Below, piece after piece: positions 44,501 through 53,649 of a stretch of 64,000 bases of DNA. Both the position numbers and the translations under genes were made by a program. This stretch comes from Curtobacterium sp. MCBD17_032. GTDB taxonomy: Bacteria > Actinomycetota > Actinomycetes > Actinomycetales > Microbacteriaceae. The stretch spans positions 124,001 through 188,000 of the forward strand of contig NZ_QKTO01000002.1 of NCBI RefSeq assembly GCF_003234855.1. The letters are read 5' to 3'. The notes beneath the pieces were generated by a model. The model was not told where the DNA came from. It made no database searches and saw nothing but the letters and a program-made list of their open reading frames with translations. Every line of letters starts with the position of its first letter. The stretch's first letter is position 1.

Positions 44501-45140
44501 CGCGGGGCAGGACCTCAACACGTTCGACAGTGCGGTGAAGGTCCTGACCGTGCAGGCCGCCACGATCGGTGCCACGAAGGCGTTCTCGTACTCGGTCCTC
44601 ACCGAGTCGGCGTACGCCCCGGCACTCGCCACGAGCGGTTCGTACGTCGTCGACGAGACGGCCGAGGCGACCTACGACCCGACGGCGCCGGCGCTCACCT
44701 TCGCGCAGGGCACCTCGACCGGCGTGCTGTTCGCCGACCGTGGCTCGCTCCGCGTCACCCGCGACGCTGCCGTGACCAGCGCCCGGGTGCTGCTGCTGCA
44801 CCTCGGCAACGCGGTCGGCGACCAGGCGGACACCGTCACCACGACGGTCGCCGCCCCGGTCCTGGCGCTCCGCCCGGGCAGCGCGGTCACGGTCTCCGGG
44901 AACCCGGTGGTCGGCAAGCGGCTCGCCGCCCAGCACGGTTCGTGGAACGGCAAGCGCGTGACCTACGGCTACCAGTGGCTCCGTGACGGCGAGGTCGTCG
45001 CGGGCGCCACGTCGCAGCGGTACACGCTCGGCACCTCGGACGTCGGTCACCGCATGTCCGTGACGGTCGTCGCGAAGGCGAAGGGGTTCCAGGACGGGAC
45101 CGCGACGTCCGAGCCGACCGCGAAGGTGTCCCGCCGCTAG
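41502..45140 (+). CDS. Secreted subtilisin-like serine protease (S8) with PA domain
   Basis: 1212 aa. Signal peptide (about 18-45, cleaved near ASA-A), inhibitor-I9-like propeptide (to about 165), then S8 catalytic domain with Asp230 in AVLDTGLDYTQAD, His307 in GDHGTHVSGT and Ser651 in GTSMATPHVAG. A PA domain (about 455-580) is inserted before the Ser. The C-terminal 500 residues are beta-sandwich sequence, ending in an immunoglobulin-like repeat (VTVSGNPVVGKRLAAQHGSW). No sorting signal, so it is probably released. GTG 41502 gives the longest plausible signal region; TTG 41511 is also possible. A strong terminator follows. Confidence 0.93.
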   Translation: MRPLNRETPNHDPNPSRVARVLTAGIAVAALACGGLAVGGAASAAPSGLSAADLKLAQPLRDAKPAKTIAAFVRTTGQGALEVDAQAKGGDLTRSKAPSSAAKQRVEAITATTDAVSDAVQQADDDATELYSTEYTVPGVAVVADVAALRKVAARSDVESVIPLTPKKVVEPTVNADAGAAPSGVDPSLVRPGADGVAPQNAASDVYTRALDAWQQTGRTGKGVNVAVLDTGLDYTQADFGGPGTTAAYDAALASTGAPDPSWFDASKFLGGYDFAGPTYNADSSDPAYDPTPAPDANPIDGKGGDHGTHVSGTAAGYGLDADKQTFRGDYTKLTTQQVQDMWIGPGTAPEAGLYALKVFGDGGGSTDLTGAALDWVGQALTEGKDINVLNLSLGSDYGAPDDPDNAKIDALTARGVLPVIASGNADDFTDIGGSPGNAEGALTVAASATGQSLFDGVQATAPADVAGTYRSQYSQNYQGDLPVEGDVVVPSTNIDGCAAFSADEAATIAGKVVWLKWTDGALECGSGVRFTNVQAAGGVGVLLAGTVTSFDSGIAGNATIPGAELTSDSVASLQAAAKAGTLHVRFAEELKGTELATDAASVNTLAPFTSRGVHGSFDDVVKPDVAGPGVNVISAANGTGDDRMSMSGTSMATPHVAGIVALTFESHPSWTAPQVKAAVMNTATHDVEQGDRTATLLRQGTGRVDALQAVTAGTTVRSIENDQLVTASFGVVEVSGKTSESRTLQIQNTDGRPHTYDVAYQAQVDQPGVTLALSTKRVTAPAHGTATVKLTYTIADPTQLRRVIDPTQEPVQSGYQREFVAAESGVVSFAPTDRKLNPLRLGAYVAPKPVSAVHGSDVTFAAGETTADLALTGRTVDQGDATTGYHAAVAPFVLGGTDGQEPVPAGSAEQSLRAADVRAFGANYDAASGTLAFGVQTAGPDANPGAVTNVEVLIDTDRDGEPDYLVYDAKSATVDATFATTVDLATGKTVDSQPLNGGTAGQDLNTFDSAVKVLTVQAATIGATKAFSYSVLTESAYAPALATSGSYVVDETAEATYDPTAPALTFAQGTSTGVLFADRGSLRVTRDAAVTSARVLLLHLGNAVGDQADTVTTTVAAPVLALRPGSAVTVSGNPVVGKRLAAQHGSWNGKRVTYGYQWLRDGEVVAGATSQRYTLGTSDVGHRMSVTVVAKAKGFQDGTATSEPTAKVSRR

Positions 45141-45158
45141 GACGGACAGCCGAGGACA

Positions 45159-45188
45159 GGGGTGCGGTGCCGATCGGCACCGCACCCC
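45159..45188. terminator. Perfect 30-bp palindrome after the subtilase
   Basis: GGGGTGCGGTGCCGA / TCGGCACCGCACCCC, followed by TT. Begins 18 nt after the stop codon. Confidence 0.85.
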
Positions 45189-45238
45189 TTCCGTGTCCGG
45201 GGCCGGACGAGCGACGACCAGTGCGCGTACGGGACATG

Positions 45239-45253
45239 TAGTTAGACGAACTA
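45239..45253. promoter_or_regulatory. Small inverted repeat before the 55-codon gene
   Basis: TAGTT-AGACG-AACTA, 5-bp arms, in an unusually AT-rich patch for this window. About 25 bp before the next start, so a possible regulator site. Confidence 0.4.
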
Positions 45254-45277
45254 GGTAACGGGTGCCAGAGTTGATGC

Positions 45278-45445
45278 ATGCGAACGAACACCCTGGTGCA
45301 GCTCCGACAGAACCCGATGGAGTGGCGTCGACGCGGGCTCACGCCGCCGGACGTCATCCGGGCGATGGTCGAGGAGCGACTGGCCGAGCCGGGGCACACG
45401 CAGCCGATCGGGGACCCGTCGTACGCGGACTTCTTCCGGGGGTGA
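45278..45445 (+). CDS. 55-residue hypothetical protein
   Basis: Starts MRTNTLVQLRQNPMEWRRRG and ends DPSYADFFRG. Basic first half, then LTPPDVIRAMVEERLAEPG, a helix. Codon third positions are G/C as in real genes. CAGAGT lies 6 nt before ATG (45266-45271), matching the leaderless pattern. Family A hairpin follows at 45484. No family recognised. Confidence 0.65.
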   Translation: MRTNTLVQLRQNPMEWRRRGLTPPDVIRAMVEERLAEPGHTQPIGDPSYADFFRG

Positions 45446-45483
45446 TGCCCCGACCGCGGGTCGCGTGACGCGCGCCACGGACA

Positions 45484-45523
45484 GACGGGAGGCCCGGTAC
45501 CAGCTGGTACCGGGCCTCCCGTC
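45484..45523. terminator. Perfect 40-bp palindrome (family A)
   Basis: GACGGGAGGCCCGGTACCAG / CTGGTACCGGGCCTCCCGTC with an AGCT centre, between the 55-residue gene and the convergent antitoxin-like gene. Confidence 0.85.
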
Positions 45524-45560
45524 CGTCTGCGGCGCGATCGTGCCGGGCGGCGTGACCGGC

Positions 45561-45734
45561 TCAGTTGCCGATCTTGCCGTCGGCGGCGTTCTCCGCCTTG
45601 TCGATCTGGTCGCCGTGGCCGCCGCCGGTGGCCTTGTCGGCCGCGCCGGCGGCCTTGTCGAGGCCGGCATCGGTCGCCTTCTCGCCCTTGTCGCTGTTCG
45701 CGAAGTCCTTGGCCTTGTCGCTGAGGTCGCTCAT
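45561..45734 (-). CDS. MT0933-like antitoxin-family small protein
   Basis: 57 aa. MSDLSDKAKDFANSDKGEKA, then GLDKAAGAADKATGGGHGDQ; the repeated Lys-Ala/Asp-Lys pattern with TGG in the centre fits the MT0933-like antitoxin family (Rv0909-like). No toxin gene adjoins. The family is abundant and may be a stress protein rather than an antitoxin. GGAAGGA lies 7 nt before ATG. Shares an upstream motif GGAGCACGNTGG with the next small gene. Confidence 0.7.
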   Translation of the reverse strand: MSDLSDKAKDFANSDKGEKATDAGLDKAAGAADKATGGGHGDQIDKAENAADGKIGN

Positions 45735-45820
45735 GGTGTTCCTTCCGTTCGTCGGATCACTGACCGGTCCACCGTGCTCCGGGGCCGCTCCGCCCGTGTC
45801 CAGGCGTCGGAGTTGTCCTG

Positions 45821-45870
45821 GCGGCGGGGCTGTTCAGGCGGCGGGCTGTTCATGCAGCGGGGCTGTTCAG
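45821..45870 (-). repeat. Three-copy 16/17-bp tandem repeat at the end of the 52-residue gene
   Basis: GCGGCGGGGCTGTTCAG, GCGGCGGGCTGTTCAT and GCAGCGGGGCTGTTCAG. The third copy holds the stop codon of the gene at 45867-45869 (minus). Confidence 0.75.
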
Positions 45871-46025
45871 GCGTCCGGGCGCTCCTCGGCGGCTTCGCGC
45901 CCACGGTCGGTCTCGGGCATCACGTCCTGCGGTGCGCCCTCGACGGAGCCGATGCCGCCGTCGGTGAGGTCCTCGGCCTGCTGGCCGTCGAGCAGGCGGC
46001 TCACGTCGTCGATCGGGTCGCTCAT
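45867..46025 (-). CDS. 52-residue acidic hypothetical protein
   Basis: MSDPIDDVSRLLDGQQAEDL, then GGIGSVEGAPQDVMPETDRG and an EERPDA end. Strongly acidic, no cysteine, probably unstructured. GGAAGGA stands 8 nt before ATG, the same leader as in the neighbouring antitoxin-like gene (GGAAGGAAC-ACC). Both genes may belong to the same stress regulon. Function unknown. Confidence 0.65.
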   Translation of the reverse strand: MSDPIDDVSRLLDGQQAEDLTDGGIGSVEGAPQDVMPETDRGREAAEERPDA

Positions 46026-46212
46026 GGTGGTTCCTTCCGTCGGTGCGGATCCTGCGGAGGCGGATCGTGTGTGTCCCAGCGTGCTCCGTGCCGCGGACGT
46101 CCTGCACAGGGACCGTCCGGCCGGTGACGCCGAGGTGACCAGTCGATAGACTCGGGTGGACCACCGGCCCGGACGGCCGTGTGCGGTCCTCCGCCAACGT
46201 GAGGAGAACCAG

Positions 46213-47505
<1,293 letters not shown>

Positions 47506-47507
47506 GC

Positions 47508-48065
47508 GTGCGGATCCTCTTCGTCTGCAGCGGCAACATCTGCCGCTCCCCGCTGGGCGCCCAGGTGCTGCAGGCGCGCCTCGGGCCGGCTGCGTCCGTG
47601 CACGTCGTCGAGTCGGCGGGCACCATCGCCGACGACGGTGCGGTCATGGACGGCGCCGCGGCCGCGCAGTCGCAGCGCCTCGGTGGCTCGACCGAGGCGC
47701 ACCGGTCCCGCTACCTGACCGAGCAGATCGCCGCGTCCGCCGACCTCGTCCTGACGGCCGAGCGCTCGCACCGGTCCGCGGTCGTGCAACTCGCACCGCG
47801 GGCGGCGAAGCGGGCGTTCACCATCAAGCAGTTCGCGCGCGTGCTCGACGGCCTCGAGCCGGGGGACCTCGCCGACGTGCACTCGCCGGAGGCCCTGGTC
47901 GAGCGGGTCGCGCGCCTGCGCGGTGCCGTGCCGCCGCCCGCGGACCCGGCGGACGACGACGTCGACGACCCCTACCGTCGCTCGGAGTCCACGCACGTGC
48001 GGGTCGCCGACGAGATCGACGCGGCGCTGGCCACGATCGCCGACGCCCTCCGCGCCGTCTCCTGA
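47508..48065 (+). CDS. Low-molecular-weight protein tyrosine phosphatase
   Basis: 185 aa. The P-loop VCSGNICRSP matches CX5R at once after the first strand; the general-acid loop DDVDDPYRRS holds the Asp-Pro. Dephosphorylates phosphotyrosine or phosphoarginine proteins. GTG start 2 nt after purA stop, so cotranscribed. The chain is longer than the usual 150-160 because of a middle insertion. Confidence 0.9.
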   Translation: MRILFVCSGNICRSPLGAQVLQARLGPAASVHVVESAGTIADDGAVMDGAAAAQSQRLGGSTEAHRSRYLTEQIAASADLVLTAERSHRSAVVQLAPRAAKRAFTIKQFARVLDGLEPGDLADVHSPEALVERVARLRGAVPPPADPADDDVDDPYRRSESTHVRVADEIDAALATIADALRAVS

Positions 48066-48133
48066 GGGCGGGCGGCGCGTGGGCCGTGCGGTGCGGTGCA
48101 GCGTGCGGTGCGTCCCGGTGCAGGGGTCAGCGC

Positions 48134-48480
48134 GAGACGCCCCCGTCTGTGCGGGAGACGCCTCCGTCTGCGCGGGAGACGCCCCCGTCTGTGCGCGAGA
48201 CGCCCCCGTCTGTGCGTGACGCCGCGTTCTCCACGAGACGCCCCCGGTTCCGGCGGCGTCTCGGCGACTCGGGGGCGTCTCGCGACGCGGCCGGGCACAC
48301 GCCCCCGTCTGCGGAGGACGCCCCTGTCTGTGCGCGACGCCGCGTCCTCCGCGAGACGCCTCGGGATGTCGCGGCGTTCGAGCGAGGTGGCGGCGTCTCA
48401 GCGGGCTGGCGGCGTCCCAGCGGGCCGGCGGCGTCGCGACGAGCTGGCGGCATCTCACCAGACCGGCACCGCCTCAGCGG
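48134..48480. repeat. Repeat field of family B arms (GAGACGCC / GGCGTCTC)
   Basis: The 677-bp gap 48066-48742 holds no supported gene. It contains four exact-period 21-bp repeats starting at 48134, 48155, 48176 and 48197 (GAGACGCCCCCGTCTGTGCG type), then GAGACGCCCCC (48235-48245) paired with GGGGGCGTCTC (48271-48281) around an inner GGCGGCGTCTC (48252-48262), then four degenerate GGCGGCGTCTCAGCGGGCT-like units of about 19 bp up to 48450. The rest (48480-48690) looks unstructured. The same arms form the fruA terminator. Confidence 0.8.
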
Positions 48481-48742
48481 GCCCCCACGGCCTCGACCCG
48501 CCGGCGGCCGCGAGCTGGCTGTCCGCGTCGCCACCGCGCACCCTGATCGTCCGGAACACGAGTACCCCGATGCCCCCCGATGTACCCCGACCGGCGGATG
48601 ACGAAGCCCGTCGTTCCGGGGATCACGGATGAACATCCGGGGCTGAACCCGTGAATCGACGGGCTCCGCTGTCGATCGGCCCGCTCGGTGTCGTAGCGTT
48701 CAGGTACCGCAGCACGTACCCCGAACACGACAGGAGAGCGCG

Positions 48743-49072
48743 ATGAGCACGACCATCAACCGGACCGCAGGGACCGACGTCACCCTCGACACCGACACCG
48801 TCGACATCGTCGCCGTCCTGGAGGCCGAGGCCGCGACGAGCGCCCGCGCCGCTCGGGCGAAGCTCACCTGGACGCTCGAGGGCGACGACGAGTGGATCGC
48901 CAACTACGGCGGCTACTTCGGCGGCACCGTCGACAAGCGCGACGGCCGGTACATCGCCTCGGACACCTTCGGCCTGGTCGTCGGCGGCTTCTCGTCGCTC
49001 GAGGACGCGCAGACCGCCCTCGCCGGTCACCTGCACGTCATGCTCCCGTCGGTCATCCGCCCGGTCGCGTAG
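48743..49072 (+). CDS. 109-residue hypothetical protein
   Basis: 109 aa. Thr/Asp-rich start, then a compact alpha/beta stretch with DDEWIANYGGYFGGTVDKR and VVGGFSSLEDAQTALAGHLH. No signal or membrane helix and no family recognised. AGGAGAG precedes ATG by 6-8 nt. A hairpin terminator follows at once. Single-gene transcript. Confidence 0.75.
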   Translation: MSTTINRTAGTDVTLDTDTVDIVAVLEAEAATSARAARAKLTWTLEGDDEWIANYGGYFGGTVDKRDGRYIASDTFGLVVGGFSSLEDAQTALAGHLHVMLPSVIRPVA

Positions 49073-49087
49073 CCCGCTCCGACTGAC

Positions 49088-49125
49088 GACGACGCCCCGC
49101 TGGCACAGGCCAGCGGGGCGTCGTC
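49088..49125. terminator. 17-bp-arm hairpin between convergent genes
   Basis: GACGACGCCCCGCTGGC (49088-49104), loop ACAG, GCCAGCGGGGCGTCGTC (49109-49125). Perfect stem. Distinct from families A and B. Confidence 0.85.
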
Positions 49126-49143
49126 GCGTGTGGAGGGCCGGTG

Positions 49144-50121
49144 TCACTCCGGCAGTCGGTAGTTCCCGACCGTGATCGCGTGCGCGCCCTGCCCGGCGAG
49201 GGCCCGCACGACCGCGTCCGCCCGGGTCCGGTTCGGCACCGGGTCCTTCGCCGCCCAGGCCGCGAGTGCCGACTGCAGCTCGTGGTCGTTCGTCACGATG
49301 CTCGTGGTCACCGTGCCGCTGCGGTCCTCCGCCTGCACGAAGGCCGCGGCCGACGGCGACGAGTAGAACACGCACGTGTCGAACCACGTGCGGGAGACGC
49401 CGGTGCGGTCGTCGACGAAGCGCGCCAGCCGACGCGCCTGCTGCCGGACCTGCTGCGCGGGCGACGCGCTCTTCGCCTGCACCCGCACCCGCCACCAGTT
49501 CTCGGCCTCCTCCTCGGCGTTGAGCACCTTCCGGCTCTGCACCTGGACGGCGAACGGCGGGACGAGGGACGACTCGTCGACCAGGTTCCGGAACGCCGGG
49601 TGCACCTCGCTCGGCCGACGCCCGTCGAAGACGATGCCGCCCCAGCGCTTGCTCTCGATCACCAGGCCGCGCCCCGAGTCCGAGACCAGCACGTGGTCGA
49701 CCTGCGCGACGAACGTCCGCCACGATCCCTGCTCCGTCTCACCGACGGGCACGAAGACGACGTTCGTCATGAGCACGCCGTTCACACCCGCGGCCCGGCA
49801 AGCGCGGAGGATCGCCTGTTCCGACGCCTCCTCCCACTTCATGCCCCGGCGCAGGAGCGCGCGGCTCTCCTCGGCTTCGGAGACGGCGTCCCGCCGGCGC
49901 GCCTCCGCCGCCTCGACCTGCGCGGCGCGGTCCGCCTCGATGCGAGCGGTCTCGTCGCGGTGCTCCGCCTCGCGCTGCGCGAGTTCGTCTCGGCGCGCCC
50001 GGTCGGCGGCGTCGAGCTCGGCGCGGGTGGACGTCTGGTGTCGCCGCAGCAGGACCACCAGGACGACCACCACGACGGCGAGCCCCCCGGCGACCAACCA
50101 CGGCACGAGGTCGCTGGTCAT
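49144..50121 (-). CDS. NERD-domain protein with N-terminal membrane anchor and coiled coil
   Basis: 325 aa. One helix (about 6-26), then a charged Arg/Glu/Ala coiled coil (about 28-95), then a NERD (nuclease-related) domain with VDHVLVSDSGRGLVIESKRW, the Asp...ESK core of PD-(D/E)XK-like nucleases. The role may be DNA processing at the membrane. A final stretch carries helix-forming residues. Convergent with the 109-residue gene. Confidence 0.85.
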   Translation of the reverse strand: MTSDLVPWLVAGGLAVVVVVLVVLLRRHQTSTRAELDAADRARRDELAQREAEHRDETARIEADRAAQVEAAEARRRDAVSEAEESRALLRRGMKWEEASEQAILRACRAAGVNGVLMTNVVFVPVGETEQGSWRTFVAQVDHVLVSDSGRGLVIESKRWGGIVFDGRRPSEVHPAFRNLVDESSLVPPFAVQVQSRKVLNAEEEAENWWRVRVQAKSASPAQQVRQQARRLARFVDDRTGVSRTWFDTCVFYSSPSAAAFVQAEDRSGTVTTSIVTNDHELQSALAAWAAKDPVPNRTRADAVVRALAGQGAHAITVGNYRLPE

Positions 50122-50223
50122 GGACCAACCACACCACGCCGACGGGCCGGGAGGCGCGTCCCGCGTCGGCGCGTCCTCCGCACCTCCGCCGTCGGTCCGG
50201 TCAGCGCGTCCAGCCGCGTGGGG

Positions 50224-51195
50224 TCAGCGCACCCCGTCGGCGAAGCGGTCGGTCGTCTCGATGAGGGCGTCGAGGATCCCCGGCTCGTCGAACGCGTGCC
50301 CGGCGTCGTCGATCATCCGGAACTCCGCGGACGGCAGTGCCCGGTGCAGGTCCCATGCGGTCACGGCCGGTGTGCACATGTCGTAGCGCCCCTGGACGAT
50401 GACGGTCGGGATGCCGTCGAGTCGGCCGGCGTCGCGGATGAGCTGCCCGTCCTCGAACCAGCCGTCGTGCGTGAAGTAGTGGTTCTCGATCCGGGCGAAC
50501 GCCAGCGCGGTCGTCGGGTCCGCGTACCGGGCGACGAGGTCGGGTCGGGGCAGGAGGGTGATCGACGCCGCCTCCCAGCTCGCCCACGCGACCGCGGCCG
50601 GTCCGTGCACGGCCGGGTCCGGGTCGGCGAGCAGTCGCTCGTAGGCGCGGACGAGTCCGCCGGGCTGCCGCTCGTCGACCGGGACCGGGGCGAGGTACTG
50701 CTCCCACAGGTCGGGGAGGACGTTCGCGGCCCCACCCTCGTAGAACCAGTCGATCTCGCTCGTCCGCAGCGTGAAGATCCCCCGGATGACGAGTTCGGAG
50801 ACCCGTTCCGGGTGCGTCTCCGCGTACGCGAGCGCGAGAGCGGACCCCCAGGAGCCGCCGAACACCTGCCACGCGTCGATCTCCAGGTGCTCCCGCAGCC
50901 GTTCGATGTCCTCGACGAGGGTCCACGTCGTGTTCGCCGACAGGTCTGTCGCGGGGTCGCCGGCGTGCGGCAGACTCCGGCCGCAGTTGCGCTGGTCGAA
51001 CAGCACGATCCGGTAGCGGGCGGGGTCGAAGAGCCGTCGGTGGTCGGGGGAGCAGCCGGCGCCGGGCCCGCCGTGCAGGAACACGACCGGCTTGCCGTCG
51101 GGGGAGCCGCACTCCTCCCAGTACACCTGCTGGCCGTCCCCGACGTCGAGCAGTCCGGAGCGGTTCGGGTCGAGCGGCGGGTACAGCTGGCGCAC
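50224..51195 (-). CDS. pip: Proline iminopeptidase
   Basis: 323 aa. Alpha/beta hydrolase S33: oxyanion HGGPGAG, nucleophile GGSWGSALALAYAE, Asp in VIVQGRYDMCTP and His in DDAGHAFDEPG. Removes N-terminal proline from peptides. GTG 51195 is chosen because GAGAGGA stands 6-9 nt before it and the protein then has the usual length. Confidence 0.93.
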   Translation of the reverse strand: MRQLYPPLDPNRSGLLDVGDGQQVYWEECGSPDGKPVVFLHGGPGAGCSPDHRRLFDPARYRIVLFDQRNCGRSLPHAGDPATDLSANTTWTLVEDIERLREHLEIDAWQVFGGSWGSALALAYAETHPERVSELVIRGIFTLRTSEIDWFYEGGAANVLPDLWEQYLAPVPVDERQPGGLVRAYERLLADPDPAVHGPAAVAWASWEAASITLLPRPDLVARYADPTTALAFARIENHYFTHDGWFEDGQLIRDAGRLDGIPTVIVQGRYDMCTPAVTAWDLHRALPSAEFRMIDDAGHAFDEPGILDALIETTDRFADGVR

Positions 51196-51262
51196 GGGGG
51201 TCCTCTCGAGCGAGTGGGTGGCGGTCGCTGCCACCGTACCGTCGGGCCGCGACGCGGGAGGA

Positions 51263-51877
51263 TCAGTCGACCTGGTCGTGCCGGTCCGGCGCCCAGACGC
51301 CGGCCGTGAAGACGACCTGTGCTTCCGTCCCGAGGTCCGACTGCATGCGCCCGGCCGTCCGGAGTCCGAGGGCACGCGTCTCGGCGCCGCCGAACGGCCT
51401 GTCGACGCGCTCGGTCACGGCACGCCAGCGGACGATCGCCTTCGCCGTCCCCTCACGCAGGCCAGCGGCACGAGCTGTCATGCGGTCGCCGTTCCCGTCG
51501 CGGAGGAACAGGACGTCGGTCCCGGCCTGGTTGCTCGTGAGGACGACGGCCCTTCCCCCGCTGGCGACCATGTCGATGCCCTGTCCCGCTCCGCACCAGA
51601 CGTGCGCGTCGTCCCCGAGTTCGAGTTGCACGCGGCTCGCCAACGTGAAGGCGGTGACACGATGTGCGTCCCGTTCCTCGGCGGACGACCACGCGAAGTC
51701 CGGTTCGCTGCGGGAGTCGTAGACGTCGTTCCACGCTCTGAGGTCGTCCCGCAGCGACGCACTCAGCCCGAGGCCCTCGGCGTCCGCGACCCCGACGTGT
51801 TCCCGTGATCCTCGGTACCAGAGCGGGGAGTCGTCGACCATGTACTCGGCCATGACCAGGACGATGAGCTCCACCAC
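51263..51877 (-). CDS. 204-residue hypothetical protein
   Basis: 204 aa. GTG at 51877 with TACGCT 6 nt upstream. The first helix VELIVLVMAEYM is hydrophobic; then SSAEERDAHRVTAFTLASRV and VWCGAGQGIDMVASGGRAVVL. No catalytic motif or family recognised. It may be cytosolic. The start is supported by the leaderless promoter. Confidence 0.65.
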   Translation of the reverse strand: MVELIVLVMAEYMVDDSPLWYRGSREHVGVADAEGLGLSASLRDDLRAWNDVYDSRSEPDFAWSSAEERDAHRVTAFTLASRVQLELGDDAHVWCGAGQGIDMVASGGRAVVLTSNQAGTDVLFLRDGNGDRMTARAAGLREGTAKAIVRWRAVTERVDRPFGGAETRALGLRTAGRMQSDLGTEAQVVFTAGVWAPDRHDQVD

Positions 51878-51945
51878 CGGCCCAGCGTACGACCCTGCCC
51901 GGCCGTGCTGACGTTCCCGTCGCGAGCTCCGCCGCTCTTCGGTGG

Positions 51946-53649
51946 TCAGCTCGCCAGCACCGCCCGCACGGCGTCGTACGCGGGCGTCGGCTCACCGTCG
52001 TCGAACAGGAGGTCGTGCCCCTGCTGCAGGCCGCCGTCGTCGTCGACGAACCAGTCGTAGCGGTCGTCGACGCCCCACGTGGTCCAGGAGACGCAGGCGT
52101 CCGAGCGCAGGCAGGTCCCGAGCACGGTGGCGTACTGCTCCGCCTGGGCGTCCGCACCCTCGCTGTCCGTGACGTCGTTCTCGGAGATCCGGACGAGCAG
52201 CCCGGCCTCCGCGAAGTCGTCGAGGGTCGTCGTGAGGTCCTCGGCCGAGACGGTGTCGGTCTCGAGGTCGTAGACGTGTGCCTGCAGGCCGACACCGTCG
52301 ATGTACCCGCCCTGCTCGTTCGTGTCGAGGGCGAGCTGCCGCAGGGCGTCCTGTCGGGGACCGGGGACGTCCGCGCCGTTCTCGTTGACGAACTGTCGGA
52401 CGTCGGGGTCCGCGTCGTGCACGGCCTTCGAGACGACCACCGGGTACGACGGTCCGAAGACGCGGTACCAGGTGTTCTCCTGCAGGTCCGTGCCCTGGTC
52501 GACGTCGAACGGCTCGTTGACGACGTCGAGCGAGTCGAGCCGGCCCCGGAAGTGCGTGACGACGGTGTCGACGTAGTCGAGCAGCACCTCGGCGCTGGCC
52601 CGGCGCTCCGGTTCGGTGTCGGCGGGGAGCTCGCGCATCCAGCGGGGCATCGCCTCCGAGAAGGCGATGGTGTGGCCGTGCACGGCGAGGTCCTCGCGCT
52701 CTGCGAGGTCGAGGAGGGCGTCGGCCTCCTGGAAGGTGTACTCGCCCTGCCGCGGGGAGAGCGCCTGCGGCTTCATGACGTTCTCCGGGGTGAGGGCGCC
52801 GAACTCACCCACGAACGCGCTCGCGGTGTCGGGGTCGGCGGCGAGCGGGCCGAGCGCCACCGCCGCCCCGATCCGGAAGCCCGGGCGGACCCGGTCGGCG
52901 AGCGCCTGGAGCCCGTCGGGCGACCGCTCGGCATCGGCCGCGGCGGGACCGGCGACGGACAGGGGAGTCCCCGCTGGTGCCGTGGCGGTGAGCGCGTCGA
53001 CCGTGAACGAGCCCTCCTCGCTCGACATCCCCAGCCAGAGGTCGCCCGAGTCGAAGACGTCGCCGAGCGGCAGGGAGGCCACCGTCTCCCCGTCGCTCGC
53101 GACCTCGAGCAGGTCGCCGGAACGGTGGACGGAGAACCCGGCCTCGGGGTCGGCGACGGTGACGTGCTCCTCGCTCGTCGGCCGCGGGTCGGTCACGTCC
53201 TGTGGGGGCGAGCCGTCGGAGACCGCGATCCCGAGGTCGTCGCCGCGGAGCGTGAGTCGGAGACCCGCGGGCTCGATCCGGAACTCGTCGGCGATCACCG
53301 GCGGGCTGTCGGCGACGGTGAGGGTGGCGTCGGCGGTCACGTCCGTGAACGACGCCCGGAGCGTGAAGTCGCCCTCGGCCACGAGGTGCGTCCCCATCAG
53401 GTCCAGCGCTGGGTCCGGTCGGCCGCCGCCGCCGTCCTGCTCGACGATGCGCCTCCCGGTCGCCGTGACCCGCACCCCGTCGCCGTCCGCGGCGACCCCG
53501 GGCACGTGCCTCCAGTCCTGCGCCAGCACGTCGATGACCGTGCCCCGCTCGTCCGGCGGCTCCGTCGAACTGCAGCCCACCAGGACGAGGAGGAGGCCGG
53601 CGGCCGCCGCGCTCGTGGCGCACCGTCGCCGGGTGGTCGCGGCTGCCAT
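51946..53649 (-). CDS. GH10 endo-1,4-beta-xylanase lipoprotein
   Basis: 567 aa. Lipobox LVGC (Cys about 25). A beta-sandwich region (about 35-235) precedes a GH10 barrel (about 245-567): TPENVMKPQALSP, HGHTIAFSEAMPRWM, acid/base Glu in LDVVNEPFDVD and nucleophile Glu in RISENDVTD. Relative to typical xylanases the usual WHSQ segment is AFSEA, so substrate may differ. ATG 53649 has no Shine-Dalgarno; it overlaps the stop of a 21-codon leader ORF (TGATG), so translation is probably coupled. Confidence 0.88.
   Translation of the reverse strand: MAAATTRRRCATSAAAAGLLLVLVGCSSTEPPDERGTVIDVLAQDWRHVPGVAADGDGVRVTATGRRIVEQDGGGGRPDPALDLMGTHLVAEGDFTLRASFTDVTADATLTVADSPPVIADEFRIEPAGLRLTLRGDDLGIAVSDGSPPQDVTDPRPTSEEHVTVADPEAGFSVHRSGDLLEVASDGETVASLPLGDVFDSGDLWLGMSSEEGSFTVDALTATAPAGTPLSVAGPAAADAERSPDGLQALADRVRPGFRIGAAVALGPLAADPDTASAFVGEFGALTPENVMKPQALSPRQGEYTFQEADALLDLAEREDLAVHGHTIAFSEAMPRWMRELPADTEPERRASAEVLLDYVDTVVTHFRGRLDSLDVVNEPFDVDQGTDLQENTWYRVFGPSYPVVVSKAVHDADPDVRQFVNENGADVPGPRQDALRQLALDTNEQGGYIDGVGLQAHVYDLETDTVSAEDLTTTLDDFAEAGLLVRISENDVTDSEGADAQAEQYATVLGTCLRSDACVSWTTWGVDDRYDWFVDDDGGLQQGHDLLFDDGEPTPAYDAVRAVLAS

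Noticed and set aside
41360-45185. Long minus-strand frame across the subtilase gene, joined to tetR
   Set aside because: The plus strand has intact Asp-His-Ser protease motifs; only the part 40698-41354 encodes a real TetR protein.
48134-48480. CRISPR-like array
   Set aside because: Units are contiguous 19-21-bp repeats without unique spacers of 30 bp or so, and no cas gene adjoins.
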